From positions 62,001-126,000 of the forward strand of contig CANLVG010000006.1 of assembly GCA_947494565.1 (NCBI GenBank): a stretch of DNA of 64,000 nt. Reading direction: 5' to 3'. The position numbers and the translations under genes are program-made. Within the stretch, counting starts at the first letter, position 1. Every line of letters begins with the position of its first letter. The notes beneath the pieces are model-generated. The model saw only the letters and a list, made by a program, of their open reading frames with translations, had not been told where the DNA came from and did not search any database. Source of the DNA: an uncultured Flavobacteriaceae bacterium (GTDB lineage Bacteria > Bacteroidota > Bacteroidia > Flavobacteriales > Flavobacteriaceae). Shown here in pieces: positions 57,285-64,000 of the stretch.

Positions 57285-58199
57285 CTAAAATATCGATTGG
57301 GCGGTTGCTGTCGTCAATTGTTCAAGGGCTTCCATTCCCAATTTGGAATTTCCTTTGGTGTTCAATCCCGGTGACCAAGTGGCGACACAGAATTTTTCGG
57401 GTAATAGGGCAACGATTCCTCCGCCAACACCACTCTTTCCTGGAAGCCCTACCTCAAAAGCAAATTCACCTGCTTCATCGTAAAAGCCACAGGTAAGCAT
57501 CAGGGCATTGATACGCTTTACTTGTCGCAATGTAAGGTAGGTCTTATCTTTTTGACATTTTCCTCGATTCATGAAAAGATAGAATGCCTTTGTCAATTGT
57601 GAGCAGTTCATTTCAATTGCGCATTGATGAAAGTAGAAATCCAGAACGGTCTCCACATCGTTTTTCAAATTGCCATAGGATTTCAATAAATTGGCCGCCG
57701 CGTAGTTTCGAAAACCGGTCCGTTTTTCTGAAGCTGCGACTTCGCGATTAAAATCGATATCATCGTCCCCGGCCAAATTCCGAACAAACTGAAGAAAATC
57801 CGATTTGGGGTTTTTCAAATTTGAAACAAGAATGTCAGCGATGACTAGGGCACCAGCGTTGATCAGAGGGTTTCTTGGAATTCCATTTTCTAGTTCCAAT
57901 AGCGACAAATGGTTGAAAGGGTCACCGGAAGGTTCAACATCCAAACGTGTCCAAAGAGACTCTCCGATAAGACCCATCGCTTGGGCCAATGATAGTACTT
58001 TTGAAATACTTTGAATGGAGAATACGGTTTCACTATCTCCGGCCTGAAAGTTATTTTTATGGGAATCAACTAAGTGAATGCCAAATTTTGAGCTATCTAT
58101 TTTGGCAAGCTCAGGAATATAATTAGCGACTTTACCACGATCTTTTGACAAATAACAATCGGCAGAAATGCTGTTCAGTATTCCTTGATAGTCGATCAT
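57285..58199 (-). CDS. glsA: Glutaminase
   Basis: Hydrolyses glutamine to glutamate and ammonia; beta-lactamase-like serine fold. 304 residues, the standard length. The active-site SxxK is in FSIQSISKVLSLA (about 60-72, Ser and Lys of SISK), with EPSGDPFNHLSLLELENGIP and RNPLINAGALV following, and GLPGKSGVGGGI near the end. Its ATG overlaps the stop of gcvT (58196-58199), so the two are translated together. Confidence 0.96.
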   Translation of the reverse strand: MIDYQGILNSISADCYLSKDRGKVANYIPELAKIDSSKFGIHLVDSHKNNFQAGDSETVFSIQSISKVLSLAQAMGLIGESLWTRLDVEPSGDPFNHLSLLELENGIPRNPLINAGALVIADILVSNLKNPKSDFLQFVRNLAGDDDIDFNREVAASEKRTGFRNYAAANLLKSYGNLKNDVETVLDFYFHQCAIEMNCSQLTKAFYLFMNRGKCQKDKTYLTLRQVKRINALMLTCGFYDEAGEFAFEVGLPGKSGVGGGIVALLPEKFCVATWSPGLNTKGNSKLGMEALEQLTTATAQSIF

Positions 58200-59284
58200 T
58201 GTTTTTTATAAAAGGGTAGTTTCACGACCGTCGCGGCGACGGCCTTTTTGCGAATCTGAATATGTATTTTACTCCCTATTTCGGAAAAAATGATCGGCAC
58301 ATATCCAAGTCCGATTCCTTTTCCCATAGAGGGGGACATGGTACCTGAAGTTACGACACCGATTTTCTTCCCTTGCCCATCCACAATGTCGTAGTCATGA
58401 CGTGGAATACCACGATCGTCCAATTCGAAAGCGATTAATTTACGTTCAGGACCATGTTCTTTTTCTTTGGCTAGGGCGACGCTATTGACAAAGTCCTTTG
58501 TGAATTTGGTAATCCATCCCAAACCGGCTTCAAAAGGCGAGGTTTCATCATTGATATCATTGCCGTACAGGCAATAGCCCATTTCGAGACGAAGGGTGTC
58601 CCGGGCGGCCAGGCCAATAGGCTTTATGCCATATTCAGCTCCGGCTTCGAAGACCTTATCCCATACCTGTTTGACTTCTTCGTTCTTACAATAGATTTCA
58701 AACCCACCCGAACCGGTATAGCCCGTAGCAGATATGATAATATGTTCAATACCTGCAAAATCAGCTACCACGAAATTGTAGAACTTGATCTCTGCTAGAT
58801 CGACGGAAGTTAGAGACTGCATGGCTTCCACTGCTTTTGGTCCTTGAATGGCCAATAGGGAATATCCTTCGGAAAGATCTCTCATTTCCGCATTGTACTC
58901 TGAATTATAGGTCGTGATATGGTCCCAATCTTTTTGGATGTTCGAAGCATTCACTACGAGTAGGTATTGTTCTTCCTTAATCCGATAAACGATAAGGTCA
59001 TCTACAATACCACCTGTTTCATTGGGTAGGCAACTATACTGGGCTTTACCGACGGTTAATTTTGAGGCGTCATTTGAAGTAACCTTTTGAATGAGACCTA
59101 AGGCATTCGGTCCGCTAATCAAAAACTCGCCCATATGTGAAACATCAAAAACACCAAGCGTGTTCCGAACGGTTTCATGTTCGACATTCACACCTTCATA
59201 AGAAACAGGCATATTATATCCGGCAAAAGGTACCATTTTGGCACCCAAAGCCTCATGGGTTGCGGTTAAGGCGGTGTTCTTCAT
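58196..59284 (-). CDS. gcvT: Glycine cleavage system T protein (aminomethyltransferase)
   Basis: Transfers the aminomethyl carbon of glycine from the H protein to tetrahydrofolate, releasing ammonia. 362 residues. The family start is [20 protein letters not shown] (12-31), followed by [38 protein letters not shown] and [20 protein letters not shown], with the conserved Asp in AARDTLRLE. The other cleavage genes (gcvH, gcvP) are not adjacent, as is usual in Bacteroidota. It leads the operon with glsA, SDR and phhB. Confidence 0.97.
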   Translation of the reverse strand: MKNTALTATHEALGAKMVPFAGYNMPVSYEGVNVEHETVRNTLGVFDVSHMGEFLISGPNALGLIQKVTSNDASKLTVGKAQYSCLPNETGGIVDDLIVYRIKEEQYLLVVNASNIQKDWDHITTYNSEYNAEMRDLSEGYSLLAIQGPKAVEAMQSLTSVDLAEIKFYNFVVADFAGIEHIIISATGYTGSGGFEIYCKNEEVKQVWDKVFEAGAEYGIKPIGLAARDTLRLEMGYCLYGNDINDETSPFEAGLGWITKFTKDFVNSVALAKEKEHGPERKLIAFELDDRGIPRHDYDIVDGQGKKIGVVTSGTMSPSMGKGIGLGYVPIIFSEIGSKIHIQIRKKAVAATVVKLPFYKKQ

Positions 59285-59303
59285 TTCTCTTGTTTTAATG
59301 CGG

Positions 59304-59311
59304 CAAAGCTA
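59304..59311 (-). promoter_or_regulatory. -7 element of the gcvT operon promoter
   Basis: Minus-strand TAGCTTTG, an exact TAnnTTTG, 20 bases before the gcvT start. No TTG lies at the normal -33 spacing. Confidence 0.45.
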
Positions 59312-59485
59312 TCGAATAATTTAAGGATAGGAAAGCGTGGGTATTTTTTTGTTTTCCAAATTAGGTCAATTCGATCGTCGGGAACAGTTGAAATAATAGT
59401 ATTGATTTTATGGCGCTTTTTTTGTTGTGGTTTTAACAGCGGGACTGAACTTTAATGCCTATTTTGGGCCGAAATTATACCCTTG

Positions 59486-61102
59486 ATGATGAAGACTTTT
59501 CTTTTACCTGTTTTGGCATTGTTCTCCGCAGTATTGGTTTTTGGACAACAAACACCTACCGATTTTTTGTCAGCTGATTTTCATAAGAAAAGAAGGGCCG
59601 CCGTGCGCGAAAAGATGCCACCGAATACTGTTGCTGTATTTTTTGCGAATGCCGAACGCAATCGGGCCAATGATGTAGATTATGTGTATCACCAGGATCC
59701 CGACTTTTATTATTTGACAGGATATAGAGAGCCCAATGCGGTGTTGCTTCTATTTTCGGAAGTACAGGAAAACGACACAGGTGCTGTTTATGACGAGATG
59801 CTCTATGTTCAAGAACGAGACCCCAAAGCTGAACAGTGGAATGGCAAGCGTTTAGGAACTGAAGGCGCCAAAGCGCTACTCGGTTTTGAAATGGCATTTA
59901 ACGGAGCCGAATTTTCAAATTCGAAGACCGATTTCAGCGCCTTTGACAAAGTCCTTTTTTTCGATTTTGAAAATGATTATCGTGATAAGAGGGGTACTGC
60001 AGACCTTTTCGATTTGATCAAAAGCTTTAAAGAGAAAACCAATTATCCGTCGGATTATGATACGACCAAACAGCAGCTGTACAGCATGATCAATTCGGTT
60101 ACGGATGAGAATAGGGCCGAAGTAGTTCAAACGTTAAGACGTTATCTCGATTTCAACGAATCGCTCCAGGAAGATGATCTACTTCAGAACTTTGTAGAAG
60201 CGAATGATAATCAACAAATCAGCGATATCAAAAAAAAGATATCCTTGAAGTTGGCGGCCCATAATCTGGACTCTTCCTTGCTATCCGAAATCATGGGTTC
60301 GTTGCGTGAAACAAAGACCAAAGAGGAGCTGGCGCTTTTGAAAAAGGCGGTCGAAATTTCTGCTGTTGGTCAAATTGAAGTGATGAAGGCAATGCATCCT
60401 AATATGTCGGAGACCGAAATACAGGGGGTGCACGAGTATGTCTACAAAAAATATGGAGCCGAATACGAAGGGTATCCTTCCATTGTCGGAGGGGGAAACA
60501 ATGGATGTATTCTCCATTATATAGAAAATAACAAGACTCAGGTAGGTACCGATTTGGTATTGATGGACCTTGGAGCGGAATATCACGGATATACGGCCGA
60601 TGTGACGCGCACCATACCTGCGAATGGGAAGTTTTCCCCGGAACAAAAACAGATTTACGATATTGTCTATGATGCCCAGGAAGCTGGCATCAAAGCAAGT
60701 GTGGTGGGGGCGCCATTTCGAGCACCGGGCGAAGCTGCGAGTAAGGTTGTAACAGACGGACTCCTAGCTTTAGGAATAATAGAGGATGCTGCGGATTCCA
60801 GAACCTATTTTCCACACGGAACTTCGCATTACCTCGGATTGGATGTACATGATCGAGGCACTTATGGGGCATTCAAACCCAATACCGTGATTACCGTCGA
60901 ACCAGGAATCTATATTCCCGAAGGAAGTGATTGTGATGAAAAATGGTGGGGTATTGCCGTACGCATTGAAGACGATATCTTAATTACCGATGAAGGCCCA
61001 GTGAATTTGTCGGGAATGGCTCCAAGAACAACTGAAGCCATTGAAGCGGTGATGAAGCAACCGAGTCCGCTTGATGATTTTGTATTACCAAAGCTCGACT
61101 AA
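59486..61102 (+). CDS. Secreted Xaa-Pro aminopeptidase (aminopeptidase P, M24B)
   Basis: About 538 residues. The start is one of two successive ATGs (59486, 59489); a TTG just before is less likely. An N-terminal signal peptide (FLLPVLALFSAVLVFG) exports it, so it acts in the periplasm or outside. The aminopeptidase P N-terminal domain (about 30-230) has FFANAERNRANDVDYVYHQD and DFYYLTGYREP. The metallopeptidase domain holds the five metal ligands: DLGAEYHGYTADVTRT (two Asp), PHGTSHYLGLDVHD (His), TVEPGIYIPEG (Glu) and VRIEDDILIT (Glu). It removes N-terminal residues before proline. The stop codon overlaps that of thrC in convergent orientation (shared CTAA). Confidence 0.94.
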   Translation: MMKTFLLPVLALFSAVLVFGQQTPTDFLSADFHKKRRAAVREKMPPNTVAVFFANAERNRANDVDYVYHQDPDFYYLTGYREPNAVLLLFSEVQENDTGAVYDEMLYVQERDPKAEQWNGKRLGTEGAKALLGFEMAFNGAEFSNSKTDFSAFDKVLFFDFENDYRDKRGTADLFDLIKSFKEKTNYPSDYDTTKQQLYSMINSVTDENRAEVVQTLRRYLDFNESLQEDDLLQNFVEANDNQQISDIKKKISLKLAAHNLDSSLLSEIMGSLRETKTKEELALLKKAVEISAVGQIEVMKAMHPNMSETEIQGVHEYVYKKYGAEYEGYPSIVGGGNNGCILHYIENNKTQVGTDLVLMDLGAEYHGYTADVTRTIPANGKFSPEQKQIYDIVYDAQEAGIKASVVGAPFRAPGEAASKVVTDGLLALGIIEDAADSRTYFPHGTSHYLGLDVHDRGTYGAFKPNTVITVEPGIYIPEGSDCDEKWWGIAVRIEDDILITDEGPVNLSGMAPRTTEAIEAVMKQPSPLDDFVLPKLD

Positions 61103-62394
61103 GCTTGTAGTAGAAAAGCTTTCAACTCTTCGTATGAAGAGATCTTAATGGACTTTTTCTTTTGATGCAAGACCTTTTGAATTTGCGCTGGAATACTTAT
61201 TTTTTCAGGAATGGTTTCCTCTACAACATCCAAAAACTTTACCGGATGCGCGGTTTCCAAGAAGACTCCACAGGTATCGGGATGATTTTCTTGGTACTTT
61301 TTCAATCCTAAGTAGCCAACCGCCCCATGTGGGTCTGCAATGTATCCTGAATGGTCGTAGATGTTTCGCATGGCCTCTTTGGTTTCCATATCCGAAAAGG
61401 TATAGGAAGAAAGCGTTTGGGACAATGCCTCAAAATCATTCTGGAAAAGATGACGTATGCGTATGAAGTTGCTCGGATCTCCCACATCCATTGCATTTGA
61501 AATGGTCGCGGTTGAAGGTTTGGGATCGTATTCTTGCGTACGCATAAAACGTGGAACAGTATCATTTACATTCGTTGATGCTATGAAGTGCTGAACCGGC
61601 ATTCCCAATTGTTGCGCGACCATACCAGCACAAATATTACCGAAATTTCCACTGGGTACCGAAAAAACGATTTCCATGTTTTGTGATTTTACTTGCTTAT
61701 ACGCAAACAAAAAATAGAATAACTGTGGGAGCCATCGCGCAACATTTATCGAATTTGCGGAGGTCAACTGCATAAGTGTCAAAAGCGCTTCATCCAAAAA
61801 GGCTGTTTTTACCATCTTTTGACAATCGTCAAAGGTGCCATCGACCTCCAGCGCTGTAATATTTTGCCCAAGAGTGGTCAATTGGCGCTCTTGAATGTCG
61901 CTTACTTTTCCGCTAGGGTAGAGAATGACCACGTTTACGCCGGGCACTCCTAAAAACCCATTGGCGACAGCTCCGCCGGTATCTCCCGAAGTGGCGACCA
62001 AAACGGTGACGTTTTGTGAAGCTCCCCCTGAGAAGTAACCAAGGCAATTGGCCATGAAACGGGCGCCAACATCCTTAAAAGCCATAGTAGGGCCGTGAAA
62101 TAGCTCTAGGGTCGCCACATTTTCTTCTAACTGAACTACCGGGAAATCGAAGTCGAGTACATTCGTTAGAATTGCTCTTAATTCGTCATTGGGAATTTCA
62201 TCACTGACAAATTGATGGATGGCATTAAATGCGATTTCGTGGTTCGATAGACTTTCTATTCCTTCGAAAAAAGAAGTTGGAAGCGGGGTGATGCTTTCAG
62301 GAAAGTACAATCCTCGATCAGGAGCGATTCCCTTGATGACGGCTTCTTTAAAAGAAACCTCTGGTGCGGTACGGTTTAGGCTATAAAAGTTCAT
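61099..62394 (-). CDS. thrC: Threonine synthase
   Basis: PLP enzyme making threonine from phosphohomoserine. 431 residues. The lysine that binds PLP is in LELFHGPTMAFKDVGARFM (about 97-115). VLVATSGDTGGAVANGFLG is the phosphate-binding region, and VFSVPSGNFGNICAG follows. This is the shorter bacterial class typical of enterobacteria and Bacteroidota. It overlaps thrB by 4 bases (62391-62394) and is last of thrA-thrB-thrC. Confidence 0.97.
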   Translation of the reverse strand: MNFYSLNRTAPEVSFKEAVIKGIAPDRGLYFPESITPLPTSFFEGIESLSNHEIAFNAIHQFVSDEIPNDELRAILTNVLDFDFPVVQLEENVATLELFHGPTMAFKDVGARFMANCLGYFSGGASQNVTVLVATSGDTGGAVANGFLGVPGVNVVILYPSGKVSDIQERQLTTLGQNITALEVDGTFDDCQKMVKTAFLDEALLTLMQLTSANSINVARWLPQLFYFLFAYKQVKSQNMEIVFSVPSGNFGNICAGMVAQQLGMPVQHFIASTNVNDTVPRFMRTQEYDPKPSTATISNAMDVGDPSNFIRIRHLFQNDFEALSQTLSSYTFSDMETKEAMRNIYDHSGYIADPHGAVGYLGLKKYQENHPDTCGVFLETAHPVKFLDVVEETIPEKISIPAQIQKVLHQKKKSIKISSYEELKAFLLQA

Positions 62395-63320
62395 ATGCGA
62401 TCTACTATTTTTATTCCTTTTGAATTGACCTGCGAAACATGTATTTCGTAGTCCACTCCAATGTTCCGATAGACATTTTCCATCGCTTGCCCGACCTGCT
62501 CGGCGGTCTGCTTTCCTTTACTAAAACTGAAAATAGAAGGTCCTGATCCTGAAATGCCACAACCCAAAGCTCCTGCCAATAGTGCTTCTGATTTTACCTC
62601 CTTAAAACCAGGAATCAAAATCGACCGGATGGGTTCGACAATATGATCTTCCAAAGAACGACCGATGAGGTCGTAATCCGCGGTGAAGAGTCCGGCAATC
62701 AACCCACCGACATTTCCCCATTGTTTTATTCCATCGGCTAGTGTGATCTTGGTTTTCAGTATTTTTCGTGAATCCGCGGTCCTCACTTCTATTTGTGGAT
62801 GGATAACGGTAGCGTATAATTCATTCGGACTTGGAATCGGGATGATGTCCAAAGGGGCATAGCTCCGTACCAAGGTGAATCCACCGAATAGGGCGGGGGC
62901 TACATTGTCGGCATGTGCGACACCACTGGCAAGGCGCTCTCCTTCCATAGCGAATTTGACCAGTTCCAATGACGAATAGGGCTTGCCCAATAATTCGTTC
63001 ATGGCCCAAACCGCTCCGGTAGAACTTGCTGCGCTACTCCCAATACCGCTGCCTGCCTTGATCTGTTTATAAATCTCGATCTCAAAACCTCCTTGATGCC
63101 CAATGTCTTCCAACAATGCCATTCCGGCCACTCCGGCCACATTCTTGGCCGTTTCCATAGGGAGGTCTTGTCCTTCTATTTTTGTGATATGAATACCCTC
63201 TTTCGAAGTTTTACGAACGACCATTTCATCTCCTATACTATCTAGGGCGACGCCAAGTACATCAAATCCACAGGAGACATTGGCAATCGTTGCCGGACAA
63301 AACACTTTTACAGCTTCCAT
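62391..63320 (-). CDS. thrB: Homoserine kinase
   Basis: GHMP kinase converting homoserine to phosphohomoserine. 309 residues. VFCPATIANVSCGFDVLGVA (6-25) starts the fold; the ATP-binding motif is GSGIGSSAASSTGAVWAMNE (about 92-111); the C-terminal GALGCGISGSGPSIFSFSKG carries the third GHMP motif. Three bases after thrA and overlapping thrC by 4 bases, so the operon is tightly coupled. Confidence 0.97.
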   Translation of the reverse strand: MEAVKVFCPATIANVSCGFDVLGVALDSIGDEMVVRKTSKEGIHITKIEGQDLPMETAKNVAGVAGMALLEDIGHQGGFEIEIYKQIKAGSGIGSSAASSTGAVWAMNELLGKPYSSLELVKFAMEGERLASGVAHADNVAPALFGGFTLVRSYAPLDIIPIPSPNELYATVIHPQIEVRTADSRKILKTKITLADGIKQWGNVGGLIAGLFTADYDLIGRSLEDHIVEPIRSILIPGFKEVKSEALLAGALGCGISGSGPSIFSFSKGKQTAEQVGQAMENVYRNIGVDYEIHVSQVNSKGIKIVDRI

Positions 63321-63323
63321 TTT

Positions 63324-64000
63324 TTAGAAATTTCCGATTCTAATGATATCCGCAAAGATACCGGAAGCCGTGACATCGGCTCCTGCTCCCGCACCCTTAA
63401 TGATCATGGGCTGGTCAGGATATCTTTCCGTATAGAACAACACGATATTATCACTTCCTTCAAGCGTATAAAAATCATGACCTTTGGGAATCTGCTGTAG
63501 ACCTACACTGGCTTTTCCCTCTTCGAATTGTGCCACATACTTTAACTTACTACCGTTATCGATCGCATCTTTGTACAACTGTTGAAAATGAGGTTCGTTC
63601 CGGACCAAGGAAGCGAAAAAATCCCCATTGTTGTCGGTAGCCAGACTTTCTTGCGGAAGAAAGGAATGGTTCTCAATATCTTCTATTTCCAACAAGCTTC
63701 CGCTCTCACGGGCCAGAATCAAGATTTTTCGCATAACATCGACCCCGCTGAGATCGATTTTTGGGTCTGGTTCGGTATATCCTTGCTCTTGAGCCTCTTT
63801 GACGACATCATGAAAAGTGACCTTGTCATTAAAGGTGTTAAAAACAAAATTTAGACTTCCCGACAAAACGGCCTGGATTTTCAAAATCTTATCTCCCGAA
63901 GCCATCAGGTGTTTCAAGGTATCGATAATGGGCAATCCTGCGCCGACGTTGGTTTCAAATAAAAATGGAGCATTAAAGGTGCGTGCTAGCTCCTTTAGTT
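63324..64000 (-). CDS. thrA: Homoserine dehydrogenase end of bifunctional aspartokinase-homoserine dehydrogenase (5' part outside window)
   Basis: The frame is open to the right edge, giving about 225 residues of the C-terminal part. FNAPFLFETNVGAGLPIIDT is the NAD(P)-dependent homoserine dehydrogenase motif; GSLNFVFNTFNDK, YTEPDPKIDLSGVDVMRKIL and the Gly/Ala-rich end PMIIKGAGAGADVTASGIFA are also typical. Homoserine dehydrogenase reduces aspartate semialdehyde. The aspartokinase half would lie beyond the window; its presence is inferred from the usual Bacteroidota ThrA. The threonine operon order thrA-thrB-thrC is standard. A thr attenuator, if any, is outside. Confidence 0.92.
   Translation of the reverse strand, partial: LKELARTFNAPFLFETNVGAGLPIIDTLKHLMASGDKILKIQAVLSGSLNFVFNTFNDKVTFHDVVKEAQEQGYTEPDPKIDLSGVDVMRKILILARESGSLLEIEDIENHSFLPQESLATDNNGDFFASLVRNEPHFQQLYKDAIDNGSKLKYVAQFEEGKASVGLQQIPKGHDFYTLEGSDNIVLFYTERYPDQPMIIKGAGAGADVTASGIFADIIRIGNF

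Overview
The window comes from a marine-type member of the Flavobacteriaceae (phylum Bacteroidota), probably near Maribacter or Zobellia. Three things support this: type IX secretion (T9SS) sorting tails on giant secreted proteins, repeated promoter elements of the Bacteroidota form TAnnTTTG, and family markers such as SprB repeats, DUF3822, a bifunctional-type thrA and a DnaX without its zinc cysteines. The genus is inferred from general similarity, not from a search.

Layout. 1-24.7 kb is dense core genome: an ECF sigma factor (cut by the left edge), lon, cmk, a LysM/BON protein, rpsA, the chain pyrR-pyrB-small protein-rnz, a SRPBCC protein, pdxH, a sixA-like phosphatase coupled to ppk1, miaE, a TMEM220-family protein, dnaX, the RNase P RNA gene, a four-gene minus-strand operon containing rsmD and a DUF3822 gene, a RecD/Dda-like helicase, a DUF4126 protein, and a lipopolysaccharide-sugar group (kdsB, HAD hydrolase, kdnB-like oxidase, acyltransferase).

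24.7-55.2 kb is the accessory heart of the window. Three giant exported proteins (2796, 3191 and 3536 residues) fill about 30 kb. The first two are 29 bp apart, share malectin modules and form one transcription unit. The first carries an N-terminal cohesin-like domain and a C-terminal T9SS tail. The second has no T9SS tail but ends in a two-loop dockerin domain. This suggests a cohesin-dockerin surface complex built from two neighbouring genes. The third giant is a separate T9SS protein with a BNR/sortilin-type propeller followed by six PKD-like plus BspA/DUF285-type repeat modules and three DNRLRE-like modules.

55.2-64 kb returns to core genes: yebC, then gcvT-glsA-SDR-phhB as a minus-strand operon, a secreted aminopeptidase P, and the threonine operon thrA (cut by the right edge)-thrB-thrC.

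Most notable signals: the cohesin/dockerin pair; a ten-adenine slippery run in dnaX with stop codons just downstream in both other frames, at the place expected for making a short gamma form; a 522-bp exact duplication inside the first giant gene; a kdnB-like gene beside kdsB, pointing to 8-amino-Kdo in the lipopolysaccharide; a hairpin in the rpsA leader; and a heptanucleotide array of eight copies upstream of yebC.
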